Assembly: GCA_905214855.1 (NCBI GenBank)
Contig: CAJMNU010000029.1
Coordinates: 1-15,284, forward strand
Origin: an uncultured bacterium
GTDB taxonomy: Bacteria; Bacillota; Clostridia; Lachnospirales; Lachnospiraceae
Reading direction: 5' to 3'
Length of the DNA: 15,284 bases
Both the position numbers and the translations under genes were made by a program. Below the pieces are notes generated by a model. It was not told the origin of the DNA, did no database searches, and saw only the letters and a list, made by a program, of their open reading frames with translations. The stretch's first letter is position 1; each line of letters starts with the position of its first letter. Shown piece after piece: positions 1-7,464 of this stretch.

Positions 1-7
1 GACACAT

Positions 8-595
8 TTGACATTAGAAGAGAAGATTGAACATCTGAAAAATGCTTCCATGGAAGAGGCAAGAGCTTCAGGAAACCGGATCATCAAAGAACACTCCGAT
101 GCTCTTGAGAAGATTTTCGATGACCATAAAGAGACTGCCTTAAGACAGGCCGAATTGACAATAAAGACAGAAACAAATAACGCAAAACAGGAATTGAACA
201 AGGCCCTGGCCAAATCTCAGCTTGATTTAAAAAGAAAGCAGGGAAAGTGCCAGACACAGTTGAAAAATCAACTTTTCAAACGTGTATTAGAACTGACGGA
301 AGAATATATGAAAACCGATGCTTATGACGAACTGCTTGTGAAACATATCAGCAAGGCTCTCTCATTTGCTCAGGGTGAAGATATGACAATCTACATCAAT
401 CCTTCCGATGCAGACAAAAAGGAAATGCTTGAAAAACGTACAGGAGCCGTACTTACCATAAGCAAAGAAGATTTCCTTGGCGGTGTGCGCGCAGTTATTC
501 ACGACAGACATATTCTGATCGATAATTCCTTTTCTTCCTTGCTACAGGAAGAATATGATAATTTCTTATTCTCGGGAGGTGAGATAAATGACTAG
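8..595 (+). CDS. atpE: A/V-type ATPase subunit E (peripheral stalk)
   Basis: Subunit E of the archaeal/vacuolar-type rotary ATPase, part of the peripheral stalk that holds the A3B3 head against the membrane sector. The protein is about 195 residues, the usual size. Its N-terminal half (about residues 1-105) is charged, heptad-like and helical with many Glu/Lys/Ala, as expected for the stalk coiled coil; the C-terminal half is a mixed globular domain ending near EEYDNFLF. The call rests on this architecture and on lying directly before subunit A. The first possible start is TTG at base 8, but only seven bases precede it and the frame stays open to the window edge, so the true start may lie outside the window. 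The stop overlaps the start of the A subunit gene by 8 bases, which implies translational coupling. Identity is supported mainly by context. Confidence 0.85.
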   Translation: MTLEEKIEHLKNASMEEARASGNRIIKEHSDALEKIFDDHKETALRQAELTIKTETNNAKQELNKALAKSQLDLKRKQGKCQTQLKNQLFKRVLELTEEYMKTDAYDELLVKHISKALSFAQGEDMTIYINPSDADKKEMLEKRTGAVLTISKEDFLGGVRAVIHDRHILIDNSFSSLLQEEYDNFLFSGGEIND

Positions 596-2354
596 AACAG
601 CATCCATATACGGTATCAACGGTCCTGTCATCTATCTAAAAGGTGATTATGGATTTCAAATGAACGAGATGGTATATGTGGGAAAAGAAAATCTGGTTGG
701 TGAAGTCATCGGACTGACATCCGCAAGGACGACCATTCAGGTCTATGAGGAAACATCCGGTCTCAAACCGGGTGAAACAGTTACAGGAACTGGTGGTCCT
801 GTCTCTGTTTTACTTGGTCCTGGTATCCTCAACAATATTTTTGACGGAATCGAACGTCCGCTGAGTGAGATTGCAAAAGATGGCGGTGCTTATATCAATC
901 GTGGTGTTCATGTAGATTCCTTAAATACAGAAAAACTCTGGGAAACCCATTTTACGGTAAAAGAGGGAGATTATCTGTATCCAGGCATGATCTTTGGTAC
1001 TGTTCCAGAAACTCGTGCCATCACCCATAAACTATTAGTACCACCTGATATAGAAGGTTATGTCCTTCATGTTGAAGAAGATGGCGATTATCACATCACA
1101 GATCCCATCCTGACACTCCAACTTGCTGATGGTTCTACAAAGCAGCTCACCATGTGCCAGAAATGGCCAATCCGTACTCCACGCCCTACTGCAAAGCGTT
1201 TTCCGGCATCCCAGCCTTTGATCACAGGGCAAAGGATCTTGGATACCTTATTCCCGATCGCCAAAGGCGGTACTGCAGCAATTCCGGGTGGTTTCGGAAC
1301 AGGCAAGACCATGACCCAGCACCAGATCGCAAAATGGTCTGATGCAGATATCATCATTTACATTGGATGCGGTGAACGTGGAAATGAGATGACACAGGTT
1401 TTGGAAGAGTTCAGTGAACTAATCGATCCAAAAAGCGGCAATCCTTTGATGGACCGTACTGCTCTGATCGCCAACACATCCAACATGCCAGTGGCTGCCC
1501 GTGAAGCAAGTCTGTACTCCGGTCTGACTCTTGCAGAATATTACCGTGATATGGGATATCATGTTGCCATTATGGCAGATTCCACCTCCCGTTGGGCAGA
1601 GGCTCTTAGAGAGCTTTCCGGACGACTTGAAGAAATGCCTGCCGAAGAAGGATTTCCTGCATACCTTGCATCCCGCCTTTCCGCATTCTATGAGCGTGCA
1701 GGTATGATGCAGAATTTAAATGGAACAGAAGGTTCTGTCACGATCATTGGTGCGGTCTCCCCACAGGGTGGTGATTTCTCTGAACCTGTTACACAGAATA
1801 CCAAGCGTTTTGTCCGCTGTTTCTGGGGATTGGATAAATCTCTTGCCTATGCGAGACATTTCCCAGCAATTTCATGGCTCACAAGTTATTCTGAGTATTT
1901 GAGTGATCTTGCTCCGTGGTACACAGAACATGGAGACAAAAAGTTTGTGGATTACCGTAACCGTATTGTCTCTCTTCTAACTCAGGAGAGTAGTCTGATG
2001 GAAATTGTCAAATTGATCGGAAGCGATGTGCTTCCAGATGATCAGAAACTGGTTCTGGAGATCGCAAAAGTCATCCGTCTTGGTTTTCTCCAGCAGAACG
2101 CCTTCCATCCGGATGACACCTGTGTGCCTCTGGAAAAGCAGTTTCATATGATGGATATTATCCTGTATCTGTATAAAAAATGCCGTGCTTTGATTTCTAT
2201 GGGAATGCCGGTATCTATCTTAAAAGAAGGCGGTATTTTTGAGCATGTCATTGCAATGAAATATGATATACCAAATAATAAACCAGAACTCTTTGACACA
2301 TACCGTCAGGAAATCGATCGTTTCTACGAAGAAATCATGGAACGTAACGCATAA
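588..2354 (+). CDS. atpA: A/V-type ATPase catalytic subunit A
   Basis: Catalytic subunit of the A/V-type ATPase, which binds and hydrolyses (or makes) ATP at the A/B interface in the cytoplasmic head and couples this to H+ or Na+ movement. Full length at 588 residues. Visible in order: a beta-barrel start (ASIYGINGPV), the bulge insert typical of A subunits (about 115-190), a Walker A loop GGFGTGKT at 234-241, GERGNE at 262-267 with the expected catalytic Glu263, a Walker B-type strand ending in MADSTSRWAEALRE (Asp331), and the SPQGGDFSEPVTQ signature at 391-403. The Walker A loop reads GGFGTGKT rather than the GPFGSGKT common in other bacteria, but the key G, K and T are kept. The start ATG lies inside the end of the E gene, behind a GGGAGGTGA ribosome site. 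The transported ion cannot be told, because the c-ring gene is outside the window. Confidence 0.98.
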   Translation: MTRTASIYGINGPVIYLKGDYGFQMNEMVYVGKENLVGEVIGLTSARTTIQVYEETSGLKPGETVTGTGGPVSVLLGPGILNNIFDGIERPLSEIAKDGGAYINRGVHVDSLNTEKLWETHFTVKEGDYLYPGMIFGTVPETRAITHKLLVPPDIEGYVLHVEEDGDYHITDPILTLQLADGSTKQLTMCQKWPIRTPRPTAKRFPASQPLITGQRILDTLFPIAKGGTAAIPGGFGTGKTMTQHQIAKWSDADIIIYIGCGERGNEMTQVLEEFSELIDPKSGNPLMDRTALIANTSNMPVAAREASLYSGLTLAEYYRDMGYHVAIMADSTSRWAEALRELSGRLEEMPAEEGFPAYLASRLSAFYERAGMMQNLNGTEGSVTIIGAVSPQGGDFSEPVTQNTKRFVRCFWGLDKSLAYARHFPAISWLTSYSEYLSDLAPWYTEHGDKKFVDYRNRIVSLLTQESSLMEIVKLIGSDVLPDDQKLVLEIAKVIRLGFLQQNAFHPDDTCVPLEKQFHMMDIILYLYKKCRALISMGMPVSILKEGGIFEHVIAMKYDIPNNKPELFDTYRQEIDRFYEEIMERNA

Positions 2355-2368
2355 AAGGAGGCTGTAGC

Positions 2369-3757
2369 ATGGCAGTTGAATATTTAGGGCTTAGTTCTAT
2401 CAATGGTCCTCTCGTGGCAATTGAGGGGGTTCGTGGAGCAGCCTATGATGAGATTGTAGAGATGACTGTAAACGGCAAAGATAAAAAACTGGGTCGAATC
2501 ATCGAGATCTACAATGATAAAGCTGTAGTCCAAGTCTTCGGAAACACCGAAAACATGGCACTGCGCAACACACATACCCGCCTGACTGGACATCCAATGC
2601 AGATTGGTCTTTCCACAGAAATCCTTGGAAGAACCTTTAACGGAATTGGTGTTCCAATCGACGGACTTGGCAGCATCCGTGCTGAAAAATATGCGGATGT
2701 CAACGGAAAACCATTAAATCCGGTTACCCGTGAATACCCAAGAAACTATATCCGTACTGGTATTTCCGCAATTGATGGTCTTACCACCTTGATTCGTGGT
2801 CAGAAACTTCCGATTTTCTCTGGAAATGGACTTCCACACGATCAGCTTGCAGCACAGATCGTACAGCAGGCATCTCTGGGAGATGACTCAGATGAAGAAT
2901 TTGCAATCGTGTTTGCTGCAATGGGTGTAAAATATGATGTTGCTGAGTTCTTCCGACGCACCTTTGAGGAACATGGTGTATCTTCCCATGTAGCAACTTT
3001 CATCAATCTTGCAAATGATCCTGTCGTGGAGCGTTTGATCACACCAAAGATCGCTCTCACAGCAGCAGAATATCTTGCTTTTGAAAAAGGAATGCATATC
3101 CTTGTTATCCTGACAGATATGACCTCTTTCGCAGAGGCAATGCGTGAAGTTTCTTCCTCTAAAGGAGAGATTCCGTCCAGAAAGGGATTCCCAGGATATC
3201 TGTACAGTGAACTTGCTTCTCTTTATGAACGTGCTGGCATCGTAAAAGGAAGACCCGGCTCTGTTACCCAGATCCCGATCCTATCCATGCCAAACGATGA
3301 TATCACCCATCCGATCCCTGACCTGACTGGTTATATCACAGAAGGACAAATTGTATTGGATCGTGGTCTTCATGGACAATCCATTTATCCTCCGATCAAT
3401 ATTCTTCCAAGTCTTTCCCGTCTGATGAAGGATGGAATCGGTGAGGGATATACAAGAAAAGATCATCAGGCACTTGCCAATCAGCTCTTCTCCTGTTACG
3501 CTAAAGTAGGAGATGCCAGAGCGCTTGCTTCTGTTATTGGTGAAGATGAACTCTCTCCTCTTGATAAACAATATCTGGAATTTGGAAAAGCATTTGAAGC
3601 CCGTTTCATCGGACAGGATATCCATGATAACCGTTCTATCCTGCAAACTCTGGATATTGGATGGGAACTTCTTGGAATGCTCCCAAGAGAAGAATTAGAC
3701 AGAATTGATACCAAGATTCTGGATGAATTTTATAAAAATGCAGATTCTATAGAGTAG
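2369..3757 (+). CDS. atpB: A/V-type ATPase regulatory subunit B
   Basis: Non-catalytic B subunit that alternates with A in the hexameric head. Its 462 residues are the normal length. The P-loop is replaced by SGNGLPHDQL (151-160), the hallmark of B subunits. Other family blocks are REVSSSKGEIPSRKGFPGY (259-277), LYERAG (285-290), MPNDDITHPIPDLTGYITEG (307-326) and INILPSLSRL (343-352). Arg351 in the last block matches the arginine finger that reaches the catalytic site of the neighbouring A subunit in studied enzymes. The ATG follows AAAAGGAGG with good spacing, 14 bases after the A gene. Together with A this defines the ATPase head. Confidence 0.98.
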   Translation: MAVEYLGLSSINGPLVAIEGVRGAAYDEIVEMTVNGKDKKLGRIIEIYNDKAVVQVFGNTENMALRNTHTRLTGHPMQIGLSTEILGRTFNGIGVPIDGLGSIRAEKYADVNGKPLNPVTREYPRNYIRTGISAIDGLTTLIRGQKLPIFSGNGLPHDQLAAQIVQQASLGDDSDEEFAIVFAAMGVKYDVAEFFRRTFEEHGVSSHVATFINLANDPVVERLITPKIALTAAEYLAFEKGMHILVILTDMTSFAEAMREVSSSKGEIPSRKGFPGYLYSELASLYERAGIVKGRPGSVTQIPILSMPNDDITHPIPDLTGYITEGQIVLDRGLHGQSIYPPINILPSLSRLMKDGIGEGYTRKDHQALANQLFSCYAKVGDARALASVIGEDELSPLDKQYLEFGKAFEARFIGQDIHDNRSILQTLDIGWELLGMLPREELDRIDTKILDEFYKNADSIE

Positions 3758-3770
3758 GGGAGGTGATCTC

Positions 3771-4409
3771 TTGAATCCAAATACCTTTCCAACCAAAGGA
3801 AACCTGATCCTTGCCAAAAACTCCCTTGCCCTTGCCAGACAAGGGTACGAGCTGATGGATAAGAAACGGAATATCTTGATCCGTGAACTGATGGATCTGA
3901 TCGAGGAAGCCAAAGACATCCAGACAGAGATCGACCACACTTTTACCTCTGCCTATCAGGCATTACAGCGGGCTAACATTGAGCTTGGTATCCAGCATGT
4001 AGAAGAAATCTCATGGTCTATTCCTGTAGAGGATTCCATCAAGATCAAAACACGAAGCATTATGGGAACGGAAATCCCGTTAGTCCAGTATGAACAAAAA
4101 TCTCTTCCTCCAGCCTATAGTATGTTTACTACTAAAGAGTCTTTAGACAAGGCAAGAGAGCGTTTTGAACGTGTCAAAGATCTTACAATCAAACTTTCTA
4201 TGGTGGAAAACTCTGCCTACCGTCTGGCTTCCAATATCAAGAAAACGCAGAAACGTGCAAATGCCCTCAAGAACATTACTATTCCTATGTATGAGGAACT
4301 CACTGTAACTATCAGCAATGCTTTGGAGGAAAAAGAAAGAGAAGAGTTTACCCGTTTGAAAGTGATCAAACAGAGAAAAAACAAATCTTCCTCCAATAGT
4401 ATCTCTTAA
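3771..4409 (+). CDS. atpD: A/V-type ATPase subunit D (central rotor shaft)
   Basis: Subunit D forms the long coiled-coil shaft that turns inside the A3B3 head. The 212-residue protein begins with the family signature NPTKxNL-like NPNTFPTKGNLILAKNSLALARQGYELMDKKRNILIRE, has a variable middle with a short beta part (about 90-120), and ends in a second long helix with a Lys-rich tail. The start is TTG, chosen because a near-perfect ribosome site (GGGGAGGTGAT, 3757-3767) stands just upstream and because the first residues match the family. It lies 13 bases after the B gene and is the last ATPase gene here. No terminator is seen before the next gene, so transcription may continue into the carboxypeptidase. 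Confidence 0.95.
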   Translation: MNPNTFPTKGNLILAKNSLALARQGYELMDKKRNILIRELMDLIEEAKDIQTEIDHTFTSAYQALQRANIELGIQHVEEISWSIPVEDSIKIKTRSIMGTEIPLVQYEQKSLPPAYSMFTTKESLDKARERFERVKDLTIKLSMVENSAYRLASNIKKTQKRANALKNITIPMYEELTVTISNALEEKEREEFTRLKVIKQRKNKSSSNSIS

Positions 4410-4434
4410 AGTGAATAGAAGAATAGGACTTTTT

Positions 4435-6081
4435 ATGAAACGATTTACAAGTATACTGTGTTTTGTATGCCTCTTGTTTGCCTTCTATTTTCCTTCGTCT
4501 GCCGCAGCAGCATGGCCTACAGAATGCAGCATACGCGCGGAAGGAGGCATTGTCATGGATGCGGATTCTGGGGCGATCCTGTATGGTAAGAACATACATG
4601 AAGCATACTACCCAGCAAGCATCACAAAACTTCTCACCGCATTGGTTGTCATCGAAAATAGCCCGGATCTAAATGAAATCGTCACATTTTCTAAAAATGC
4701 GGTTTATAATGTAGAGGAAGGCAGCAGCAATGCAGGACTTTCTCCAGGAGACCAACTCTCCATAAGAGACTGCCTTTATGCACTGCTTCTCAAATCCGCC
4801 AATGAATCTGCCAATGCACTCGCAGAACATATATGTGGGACGATCCCCCACTTTGTGGAATTGATGAATGCAAAAGCAGAGCAACTTGGCTGTACAAATT
4901 CTCATTTTGCCAATCCCAGTGGTTTAAATGATCCAAACCATTATACCAGCGCCTATGATATGGCTCTGATCGCCAAAGCTGCCTTTTCTAATGATACATT
5001 GACAGAAATCGCTTCCACGACCTATTACGATCTGCCACCTCTGAAACAGTATCCAGAAGGGCAGACTGTATATATCGGTCACAAAATGCTGAAAAAGAAC
5101 TTCAGCTCATATTATCCCTACGCCATAGCCGGAAAAACAGGATATACTTCCCTTGCAGGCAACACGCTTGTAACCTATGCAAAAAAAGATGGGATGCGTC
5201 TGGTCGCTGTTATTTTAAAAGGTGAGAATCCATACCACTACTCAGATACAAAAACACTGTTTGAATTTGGATTCCAAAATTTTAAAACGCTCCCTGTCAC
5301 TGACTATGAGACACGTTTTACCGCTCTGGAAGATGATCTTTCCATTGCCGGTCTGACTTCCAGCCGAAAACCCCTTTTGACTCTCAGTACAGACAGTTAT
5401 ATCACATTGCCAAAAGGTGCTTCTTTTGAGGAAGCAGAGTCTGTTCTGTCTTATAAATTGACACTCCCCTATCCCAGTACTGCCGTTGCAGAATTGGATT
5501 ACAGCTATCAAGGACAAATGGTGGGACGTGCCTATCTGGAACTTGATCCCTCTATGCTGAGTGATGAGATTTCTGCTGAGGAAATACCAGAAACTCTCGC
5601 CCCAGACCAACTTCCCACTCTGGAAGCAGAAGAAAACTCTCTTTTTGTTTCGGAATCTGGAACAGATACCTCTTCTAAAGAGACGGTTTTTGATGGATTG
5701 GAGTTTTTAGAAGAGGGAACAAAAGACGAACCGATACCTTCCACTGAAGAAACTGTACCATTCCAAACACCACAGCTTGTAAGGGGTGTGGACACTCCAA
5801 AAGAATCCTCATCCAGCAATTCTTTTGAGACATGGATATGGCCTATCGCAATTCTTCTGCTTATTCTCTCCATGATAGGGGGATTGTGGTATTTTTGGAA
5901 AATGCGTCGTCAAAAACAGCGTATCCGTTTGGAACAATGGAGACAAAAGCGCAACGAACGGCTTCTGGAAGCAGGTTATTCCACTAAAGAATTTGATCGG
6001 CTTTTAAGAGAAAAACAAAATAAAATCTCTTCTTCCAAGCCTCCAAAAAACAAGCATAAGAAATCCTCAAAAAAAGAATAA
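4435..6081 (+). CDS. dacA: D-alanyl-D-alanine carboxypeptidase (peptidase S11, PBP5/DacA type)
   Basis: A low-molecular-weight penicillin-binding protein that removes the terminal D-Ala from peptidoglycan pentapeptide outside the membrane. In the 548-residue form starting at this ATG, residues 1-25 are a signal peptide (Lys/Arg, hydrophobic core, then SSAAAA). The three serine penicillin-binding motifs are intact: S62-I-T-K65, S121-A-N123 and K234-T-G236. A C-terminal PBP5-like beta domain follows (to about 375), then an acidic Ser/Thr/Glu-rich linker, one membrane segment (about 466-488), and a Lys/Arg-rich cytoplasmic tail of about 60 residues. A GTG at 4411 is in frame but has no ribosome site; the ATG at 4435 has AGGA six bases upstream. 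The transmembrane anchor with a long basic tail, rather than the amphipathic helix of E. coli PBP5, is the odd part. It lies 25 bases after atpD. Confidence 0.95.
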   Translation: MKRFTSILCFVCLLFAFYFPSSAAAAWPTECSIRAEGGIVMDADSGAILYGKNIHEAYYPASITKLLTALVVIENSPDLNEIVTFSKNAVYNVEEGSSNAGLSPGDQLSIRDCLYALLLKSANESANALAEHICGTIPHFVELMNAKAEQLGCTNSHFANPSGLNDPNHYTSAYDMALIAKAAFSNDTLTEIASTTYYDLPPLKQYPEGQTVYIGHKMLKKNFSSYYPYAIAGKTGYTSLAGNTLVTYAKKDGMRLVAVILKGENPYHYSDTKTLFEFGFQNFKTLPVTDYETRFTALEDDLSIAGLTSSRKPLLTLSTDSYITLPKGASFEEAESVLSYKLTLPYPSTAVAELDYSYQGQMVGRAYLELDPSMLSDEISAEEIPETLAPDQLPTLEAEENSLFVSESGTDTSSKETVFDGLEFLEEGTKDEPIPSTEETVPFQTPQLVRGVDTPKESSSSNSFETWIWPIAILLLILSMIGGLWYFWKMRRQKQRIRLEQWRQKRNERLLEAGYSTKEFDRLLREKQNKISSSKPPKNKHKKSSKKE

Positions 6082-6086
6082 ACTAT

Positions 6087-6136
6087 AAAAAATACTGCCA
6101 TGAAGACATTTTTATGTCTGATCGGCAGTATTTTTT
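6087..6136. terminator. Bidirectional rho-independent terminator between convergent genes
   Basis: A 13-bp perfect inverted repeat (AAAAAATACTGCC at 6087-6099, GGCAGTATTTTTT at 6124-6136) encloses a second small stem (AGACAT at 6104-6109, ATGTCT at 6114-6119). The arms end in T-runs in both directions. It sits between the ends of the + strand carboxypeptidase gene (6081) and the - strand exonuclease gene (6171), so it should stop transcription from both sides. Confidence 0.88.
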
Positions 6137-6170
6137 ATGGTCTTTTTGAAAATCTGTTCTTGATCGGTCC

Positions 6171-7169
6171 TTACTGATCCTCTTCCAGAACTTTATTGGC
6201 TTCCAATGCCTGCTGCTTCGCCCATAATCTCTGTTTTTTTCTGCGTTTCCGATACATATCTTTCTGTTTTTCGCGTATCTCTTCTGCACCTTGTTCATCT
6301 GTAAAATGCAGGGTTTTCACAGCAAATACCTTCTCATCTTCTGATTTTCTTAACTTGATCCTTCCACGCAGGTAACCATGTTCTGGACAGTATGCCAACG
6401 CAAAATAAGGTTTTCCATTCCAGCTAAACCAATGTATTTTCTTACGCAGACGTTTCTTACAATACCAACATTCCATACAGGTCACTGTTCTGTCTTTCAA
6501 AAGTTCTTCTTTGGTATCATAGGTTCTTGAAACAAATTCGATCTCATTGTCCCTCTGTATCAAGACTTCCTCTCCGGATTTTTGTGGAGGTCTATAAAAA
6601 TCTACTGAAAACTGTCCTTTCACGCTCTCCATATCCATCTCTCTCATAACAAGGGCAGTATAATATGCATCATCCTGTGCCCGATGGAATGGACGCCTCT
6701 GGGAAATATTCCGTTCTTTCACAGCATTATCAAGAGCCAACATCCCCGTTCCGCCTTTATATAATACACTATAGAGTTTTTGAAGATCATAATATAAAAG
6801 TGGTCGGGCAAATGGAATCTCCAGTCCATAAAAACGGATATTTCTCTGCAGTTCTGTCAGATCCATAGAACCCCAAGTGCAAAAAATATAATCTTCCCCA
6901 CACCACTTAAAAAACTCGCGGATACATTTTTTAAATTCACGCCCATTCTGATTCAGCTCTTTGATCGACAGACGGGTCACTTCCTGAGTTTTGTGATGCA
7001 GTTTCCGATATACTTTTGGTTTTATTAAAGAGTTAAACTGCGATACAATATGCATATTTTCATCCAGTTTTACAGCACCAATCTCAATAATTTCGAATGG
7101 CATACCCGACTCTGACTGCTCTTTGCTGATCGCCTGATTCCACTCCAGATCAATCACGATATACTTCAC
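6171..7169 (-). CDS. DEDDh-family 3'-5' exonuclease with C-terminal Cys-rich domain
   Basis: Predicted DnaQ/ERI-1/KapD-like 3'-5' exonuclease acting on RNA or DNA ends with two metal ions. In the 332-residue form, exonuclease motif I is YIVIDLEWN (Asp7, Glu9), motif II is FCTWGSMD (Asp103), and motif III is HRAQDD (His162, Asp167), so all DEDDh residues are present. The C-terminal part (about 225-270) has CxxCxxC (231, 234, 237) and, 24 residues later, C261-P-E-H, which could bind zinc; the end is strongly basic. The GTG at 7167-7169 is preferred over an upstream ATG at 7232 because AGAGGTGAG stands just before it and the protein then begins directly at the first exonuclease strand. The substrate is unknown. 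It is transcribed toward the terminator shared with dacA and has a possible weak promoter (TTCACT, 17 bases, TATGCT) upstream. Confidence 0.88.
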   Translation of the reverse strand: MKYIVIDLEWNQAISKEQSESGMPFEIIEIGAVKLDENMHIVSQFNSLIKPKVYRKLHHKTQEVTRLSIKELNQNGREFKKCIREFFKWCGEDYIFCTWGSMDLTELQRNIRFYGLEIPFARPLLYYDLQKLYSVLYKGGTGMLALDNAVKERNISQRRPFHRAQDDAYYTALVMREMDMESVKGQFSVDFYRPPQKSGEEVLIQRDNEIEFVSRTYDTKEELLKDRTVTCMECWYCKKRLRKKIHWFSWNGKPYFALAYCPEHGYLRGRIKLRKSEDEKVFAVKTLHFTDEQGAEEIREKQKDMYRKRRKKQRLWAKQQALEANKVLEEDQ

Positions 7170-7278
7170 GCTTTTCTCACCTCTCATTTCCCATATGTGT
7201 TTTACTTTAGATATCAGAGAATAGCATATCACAAAACTACATCTGAGTGAAGTATCACACTACAAAAATCTTACAAAA

Positions 7279-7332
7279 AGAGATTCGGAAAAAACCAGTA
7301 TACTGTTCTGGATCTTATTTTTCCGAATCTCT
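7279..7332 (-). terminator. Terminator hairpin downstream of feoAB
   Basis: A 15-bp perfect inverted repeat: AGAGATTCGGAAAAA (7279-7293) and TTTTTCCGAATCTCT (7318-7332). An inner CCAG/CTGG pair (7295-7298, 7308-7311) lies around the palindrome CAGTATACTG. Read on the - strand, the stem is followed by TTTTG and a second T-run, which suits the end of the feoAB transcript about 130 bases past the stop codon. Confidence 0.8.
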
Positions 7333-7343
7333 CAATTTCTCAA

Positions 7344-7428
7344 TTACATTATCTTTTTTATTACACTATCCTTCTATTGCATTATCTCTCTATTACATTA
7401 TCTTTCTATTACTTTCTATCACTTTCTA
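7344..7428. repeat. 16-bp degenerate tandem repeat downstream of feoAB
   Basis: Four consecutive units close to TTACATTATCTTTCTA (7344-7360, 7361-7376, 7377-7392, 7393-7408) are followed by two shortened units, TTACTTTCTA (7409-7418) and TCACTTTCTA (7419-7428). The array lies between the feoAB stop codon and its terminator hairpin, so it would be transcribed in the 3' untranslated region. An open frame across it on the + strand is low-complexity and is not taken as a gene. Confidence 0.85.
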
Positions 7429-7464
7429 TGATCTTATAATCTTGTAAAATTATATTCTTGCCAA

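Noticed and set aside
7247..7447. Open reading frame of about 66 codons on the + strand after feoAB
   Set aside because: It runs through the terminator hairpin and the 16-bp tandem repeat, is low-complexity, and has no ribosome site.
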